Positions 22,451 through 27,055 of a DNA stretch of 27,055 nt are shown here, one piece after another. Source of the DNA: Rhizophagus sp. LPA8_4_AMF. Its lineage: Eukaryota; Glomeromycota; Glomeromycetes; Glomerales; Glomeraceae. The notes beneath the pieces are model-generated. The model did not search any database. It saw only the letters and a list, made by a program, of their open reading frames with translations, and was not told the origin of the DNA. How positions within the stretch are numbered: position 1 is the first letter of the stretch; every line of letters begins with the position of its first letter. The translations under genes and the position numbers were made by a program. Where the stretch lies: assembly GCA_021464525.1 (NCBI GenBank), contig JADRCO010000749.1, positions 1 to 27,055 on the forward strand, written 5' to 3'.

Positions 22451-23211
22451 ATGACAGATCTTTTATTCAAAGGAAAGCGAGTTTATCGATGTACCTGGGA
22501 AGGTTGTATTGAGCAATTCTACAATAATTATATAATTATAATAAGCTATTATTACATTCTCGCAGTGCATTTGTGGGATCACACTAAACAGAAGCCATTT
22601 AAGGTGGGTTTAAAACTTGTTTGCCTGAATTTATGGATCACGTTGAATTTATTTCTTTCGCGTTTAGTGCCCAATCTGTAATAATTTTGTCGATTTCAAT
22701 CCTCCGACTACATCATCACTTAATTTATCGCCATAGTGATATCGTTATGGATTATACAGGCGAATGCTATGACGAAACATGAAAAAGGTACTTTCTACCT
22801 CATTATTCATTTTATTATGTATTAAAATTAAAATGCTAAGATATGTTTTATGTATTTTCTTTGTCAAATAATCAAGGTGATACTTCTGAAGATGAAGATT
22901 ACAAAAATTATCTTGATAAACGTGACGATAACCGTTATTATGGTAAAAGCGACGATGAAATTATGTGGGAAATACTTTGCAGTTGTTGCGAAAGTTGTAG
23001 TGGAATTTAAGGTATTAAAGATCTTGATGAAAAGAACTCGGCTTTGCTGAAGATAAAATATTCAAACGACATCAGAAAAAGGATCACAAAAATGACTAAT
23101 ATTTGGTTAGAAATGGAACGTGAACAAGGTGAACAATGGTATTTAGAGGAGTCTGAAAGAGACCCACTTTGGAAAGAATATAACAGACTATCACTGGTCG
23201 AAATAGTCTAA
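22451..23211 (+). pseudogene. Broken C2H2 zinc-finger gene
   Basis: Pieces of a C2H2 protein are readable but not in one frame. The first exon-like segment starts at ATG 22451 and reads KGKRVYRCTWEGCIEQFYNN, the cysteine half of a finger. After an acceptor near 22565 comes HLWDHTKQKPFK, with the paired histidines and the TGEKPFK-like linker. After a second intron (about 22602-22669) CPICNNFVDF opens another finger, whose histidine half (HHHLIYRH) is in a different frame. A further donor near 22788 joins MTKHEK to GDTSEDEDYKNYLDKRDDNR at 22875, continuing to SCCESCSGI, an in-frame TAA at 23008-23010, then IKDLDEKNSALLKIKYSNDI to the TAA at 23209-23211. At least one frameshift and one in-frame stop indicate decay. 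The original would have been a nuclear DNA-binding protein. Confidence 0.55.
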
Positions 23212-23390
23212 ATCGTCTAGAGAAGGTATGATTATCAATGATTTTCGTTTTTATTACATGCTTGTATTAAAAAATAATATATTTATTTATTTCTATTCTT
23301 TTCGCAACGCTGTAATACAATTATTAATATTAGAATCTGATTTTTAAATGATGATTTTGCCTCAAAAGTTATGAGAGTAAGATATTTTTT

Positions 23391-25408
23391 TCAAATGAAA
23401 CAAATATGTATTATATAAATTTTTATTTCAAATAACCAATATAATTGATTAATGCATTTCTCAACTGTAATCTTGCATTCTGGAGACATCCTTTTACCAG
23501 CAATTTTCAAACGTTTGAGCGCCATATTTTTAGTGTAAGGGGTAAATTCATTCCATTCAACTTTATGAATTATGGCATTTTGATCTTTTTTATAATGCCC
23601 TATACTTAATAATTGTATTAAAATTAACTTACATGTAAACGATTTCTTCGTGCAGGATGAAAAAATCCCATTGCAGACCATAATCTTTCAACTGATGCGG
23701 CATTAACTGCAATTCCGAAAATTTTTTTTGCAATAAATCCAAGTTCTTTTGTTTTTTCAGAACACCAAATCCAATATTGTAATACATCTCCTTTCCATTG
23801 TTTCCATGTTGCATCATTAAAAGGATATTGTTTATTTTGATATAAACCAAATTCACGTAAAATACTAACTGGTTCTTTTTGTGTCCATGCACAATAATAA
23901 TATGTCACCCATTGTCCTATATCAACCCAATTCATATTAGTAAGTTCTGTATTAAATTTGTCAAATTGATAATAAGGATGAAGAATAAATGAAAGAATCA
24001 GCAAGGGTTGTTCCCATGTTTTCCAGCGATTTTCAAGGCGGATACACATTCAATTAGATAATGTATCATCATCATAATCATTAAAAAGCTTGTAAAAATA
24101 TCCAAATGAATGAAGGACTTCAAATAAATAAGCCCTATCTCGTTGGAGTATATTTAAACATCCACAAAGAGGTAAAAGCATATGTTTAAGATTTCGGACT
24201 GATCACCAAAAATTATCATCATTAATTGGTCAGCATATACCTGTGGGAAGTTTAAGTTCGTCTTTTTTTGAAGAGGAAGCACCTGGATCATCAGATGACT
24301 CATATTTAGCAACTAATCATGTCTTTTTAAACATATTATTAAATAATATGTAAATATGTAAAAAAATGGTATGTTTAATGCTTCTTTTGTGTTAAGAATG
24401 CTTTCAAAACAATAAAAGTAACTATTCCATCTGGTATCACCAGGTAGAATTAAATTAAGGGACATATCGCCACTCAACCGGAGAAATTTAATAATGCCGA
24501 TTTACGCAAATTATCGCCAAAAATGGCTAATACTCCATTTTTACCAGATCGTCATCTCATCACGTAATATGACGTACAAATTTTAAAGATAGTAATTAAT
24601 AGTGTCAATCCTAGCCAAGCCACTTGCGAAGTTTGAAACCATTGGAGTTTCATGTCTTTGGCTTTTCTATATAGGAACGCAAGATTCCGATAGCAAATTT
24701 CCTATTAACTCAAATTTTGGATGAAATATTTTTGAATAATTTTTATTATAATTAAGTTATATTTAGTTTTTATTTAGTTTTTAAAACTTTATTTAGCTTT
24801 ATTTGAATCTTTTTAACACTCACATTCTTTGTTAATTTGTACAGTTCCTACCAATATCATATATATATACCCATAATGCAAGGATTATAAAATATTTTTT
24901 GGGGACAGGAAAGTTATTGTATACTGTTTATTTTTCACTTATTGGAAAAATTTATTAGTGAAGAACAAAAAATTCCAAAAAATTTTTTTAAGCCCGTAAA
25001 ATTATAAAATGTTGATCATTTTTTCTGATTGAGTGACGATCCATCCCTTAATATATTTTTGATACTGATCATCTTGTAATTTTCCAATAAAATAAGTATG
25101 TAATTTTGAAGAAAAATAAATTGCAATTTTATTTGCATCTTTTACTACTGCCACTAAATTAGGATTAAATTTAAAAATATCTCCTACACATAAGTTAACT
25201 TGATGTGCAAAACATGGGAGATATACAATATTTAGATTGTCAATTTGAAGAACACGCCTAATAAAATATTTTTAAGAAATTAAATAAAAATGAAATCATA
25301 AATATAAAATAAAATTAATTTTAATAAACATTTACCATGCATTAGCATATTGTGATGCACTATCTGTAACAATTGCTGCTACTTTAATACTCGCATCTTG
25401 AACATCTA
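23391..25408 (-). pseudogene. Decayed hAT-family transposase
   Basis: From the 5' side: 25336-25408 reads VAAIVTDSASQYANA, containing part of the RNase H-like core, and ends at a donor; 25011-25257 continues in frame with YLPCFAHQVNLCVGDIFKFN, a characteristic hAT segment; 24345-24460 reads LILPGDTRWNSYFYCFESIL; about 24053-24185 reads LPLCGCLNILQRDRAYLFEV to LSN, followed by an in-frame TGA at 24050-24052; 23624-24049 continues in frame to the dimerisation region IAVNAASVERLWSAMGFFHP. Parts between 24460 and 25010 are lost or out of frame, and the 3' piece 23391-23622 is out of phase with its donor. The N-terminal zinc-finger region is missing beyond 25408. The element cannot make an active transposase. 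The reading frame of the last 141 codons stays open, so decay may be recent. Confidence 0.8.
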
Positions 25409-25545
25409 GGGTTCTGATCAGTACAGTTCAGTACTTGCCAAAACTGAAACTAAACCAAATTGATCAGTATCAGACTATCGGTATTGCCAATTACCAATAC
25501 TGATGGTAATTACCAAAAACTGAACTGATTTACCAATTTATTATT
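25409..25545. repeat. ACTGA-rich inverted-repeat block abutting the hAT relic
   Basis: Starting TAGGGTTCTGATCAGTACAG, this block repeats CAGTAC, ACTGAA and TTACCAAT motifs on both strands, with ATCAGTAT paired to ATACTGAT and a palindrome GGTAATTACC. Its sharp start where transposase coding ends suggests a separate element that interrupted the hAT gene. No second end was found. Confidence 0.45.
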
Positions 25546-26660
25546 GGTTTAGTTTTCAATGTTTTCGCAATATTTTTTATTAAAAAAATATGCAAAAACT
25601 TTTTTTTATTAAATTATTAACAAAACGTTTTCACAACATTTTTATTAAGATAATTAAAGGAAGAGAACTCTTTCTGGTCACATTCACGACCATTTTTACT
25701 AATTTTTTTACATATTAAAATTTTATTTTTTTCGTTTATTTTAGATATATCTGCATTTTTCTTATTTATAAACTTTCTGTTTTTATTAAAACAGCAAATT
25801 TTGACACTTGTTTACATTTTTTTCCTCTTTTTTTTAGTTTAATTTTCATGTTTTTAAGTTTTTGAAAACTGAACTATTTTTTGCTTTTTGTTAAGCTTAA
25901 CTGCACTATAAATAGTAGGTCATTTTAGTGAGCTGCAGAATACGAAGAAATACAATAATATGGAAAGAGTCAATGAAACTTTAGAGGATGAAGATTTTCT
26001 GTTTTTTCTTAGTAACATTTATGAATACAGTAACAGACTGATATGTTATGAAGTACTAAAATAACTTTTGAATATACTCATAACCAGTCTATTATATTTT
26101 AAAAGTGGAATTTTTTTAAAGATTAAGTGCCACTTTAAATATTATTAGTCACTCTTACTCAATCCTTGATCACCTATTTTCACGAACTGACTTACTAGAC
26201 TATTAAAGTCTTAATTACTCAGGTCCTCCACCAAATTGTAGAACAGAGATACGGGTTCTATCACTTTGTCTTTAATAACTCGTAAAACAAAAAAAAATGG
26301 TTCCTTTTTTAGTCTTGTATCTTTACTTCTAGCGCTTGATAGCTTCTGCCAGTATTTTCTAGATTAACGTTAACAATACATTAAACAACAACAAATATAC
26401 TTTTCCCCAAAGGGTAAACAATAAATAATATATTTTATTAATTAAATAACTAAGTTAAAAATTCAAAATTTTACAACTCGAATTCTATTTTGACCAAGGC
26501 AAAATCACTGCCTTTTTATTTAGATTTTTCCTAAGGTCAATTTTAGGATTTTTTAATGTCTATTTTTTATTTTACTACAGATTTTCCCATCTAATCAAAT
26601 CTAACTATGGATATTCACCTATTTTCAAATTAACATCTATTTCCCATTTCAACATCTATC
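25546..26660. other. Intergenic, repeat-like
   Basis: AT-rich sequence. A 34-codon ATG-started ORF at 25960-26064 (begins MERVNETLEDEDF) is acidic but too short to call. 25557-25645 contains GTTTTCGCAATATTTTT and AACGTTTTCACAACATTTTT, diverged relatives of the tandem repeat at the window end. Confidence 0.4.
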
Positions 26661-26663
26661 TAA

Positions 26664-26850
26664 AGCTCCGCATGAGCTGAGCCAGCTTGCAAGCTGGCTC
26701 AAGCTTTTCAAGCTGAGCTGAGCCGAGCCATGTTTAAAAGGCTTGATGGCTCGCGAGCTGGCTTGAAAAAAGCTCGAGCCAGCAATGGGCTCGGCTCAAA
26801 AAGCTCGAGCCAGAATTTATTCAGCTCGAGCCAGCTCGAGCTTTCATACA
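26664..26850. repeat. G+C-rich palindromic AGCC/CTCGAG repeat block
   Basis: Short units such as GAGCTGAGCC, GCTCGAGCCAGC and GGCTTGA recur on both strands. 26678-26701 is a 24-base perfect palindrome (half TGAGCCAGCTTG). The block is several times richer in G+C than anything nearby, with no coding frame. It looks like an inserted or expanded repeat. Confidence 0.75.
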
Positions 26851-26866
26851 AAAAAACGTTACAAAA

Positions 26867-27055
26867 CGTTTTTTGTATAATAATATATTAAAAAAAAACG
26901 TTTCGCAACGTTTTTTTTCGATACTTTAACAAAAACGTTGCGAAAACATTTTTTGTATTATAATATATTAAAAAAAAAAACGTTTCGCAACGTTTTTTTC
27001 AATACTTTAACAAAAAACGTTGCGAAAACGTTTTTTGTATTATAATATATTAAAA
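26867..27055. repeat. 80-82 base tandem repeat, 2.3 copies, cut by the window end
   Basis: Copies begin at about 26867, 26947 and 27029. Each contains GTATTATAATATATTAAAA, then CGTTTCGCAACGTTTTT, ATACTTTAAC and AAAAACGTTGCGAAAAC. The second and last of these form an inverted repeat (26899-26915 with 26931-26947 in copy 1), so each unit can fold into a hairpin. The array probably continues past 27055. Confidence 0.85.

Overview
The window looks like nuclear DNA of an early-diverging fungus, most probably an arbuscular mycorrhizal fungus of the Rhizophagus type. The evidence is extreme A+T richness with long poly-T/poly-A runs, short GT-AG introns (about 60-130 bases), wide spacing between genes, Asn/Asp/Ser-rich low-complexity proteins, and decayed hAT transposon and RNase H fragments. 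This assignment is from composition and gene style; no marker gene proves the species.

Layout: 1-2300 is a homopolymer-rich non-coding stretch. 2300-3900 holds scattered coding-like pieces on the minus strand. 4301-4607 holds an RNase H fragment whose end is formed by a small terminal-inverted-repeat element. 5815-7350 is a decayed intron-containing gene on the minus strand. Then come the intact genes: a GCN4/CPC-1-type bZIP regulator (minus, 8586-9494) with three small upstream ORFs; a secreted CAP/PR-1-like protein (minus, three exons, 10920-11557); a secreted protein with a 90-residue Asn/Asp tract (minus, 13047-13934); an unrecognised 604-residue nuclear-looking protein with an OB-fold-like N-terminus (minus, three exons, 15592-17662); an NAT9-type N-acetyltransferase (minus, six exons, 19546-20535); and, head-to-head with it across 179 bases, an ASCH-domain protein (plus, 20715-21260).

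The right third is degenerate: a broken C2H2 zinc-finger gene (plus, 22451-23211), a broken hAT transposase (minus, 23391-25408), and then repeats, namely an ACTGA-rich block, a G+C-rich palindromic AGCC/CTCGAG block and an 80-82 base tandem repeat running off the window end.

The genes do not form one pathway. The best-supported unit of biological interest is the bZIP gene with its leader of small upstream ORFs, which suggests translational control like yeast GCN4 and Neurospora cpc-1. The two secreted proteins could act at the cell surface or host interface. I found no convincing evidence of a wholly new multi-gene system.
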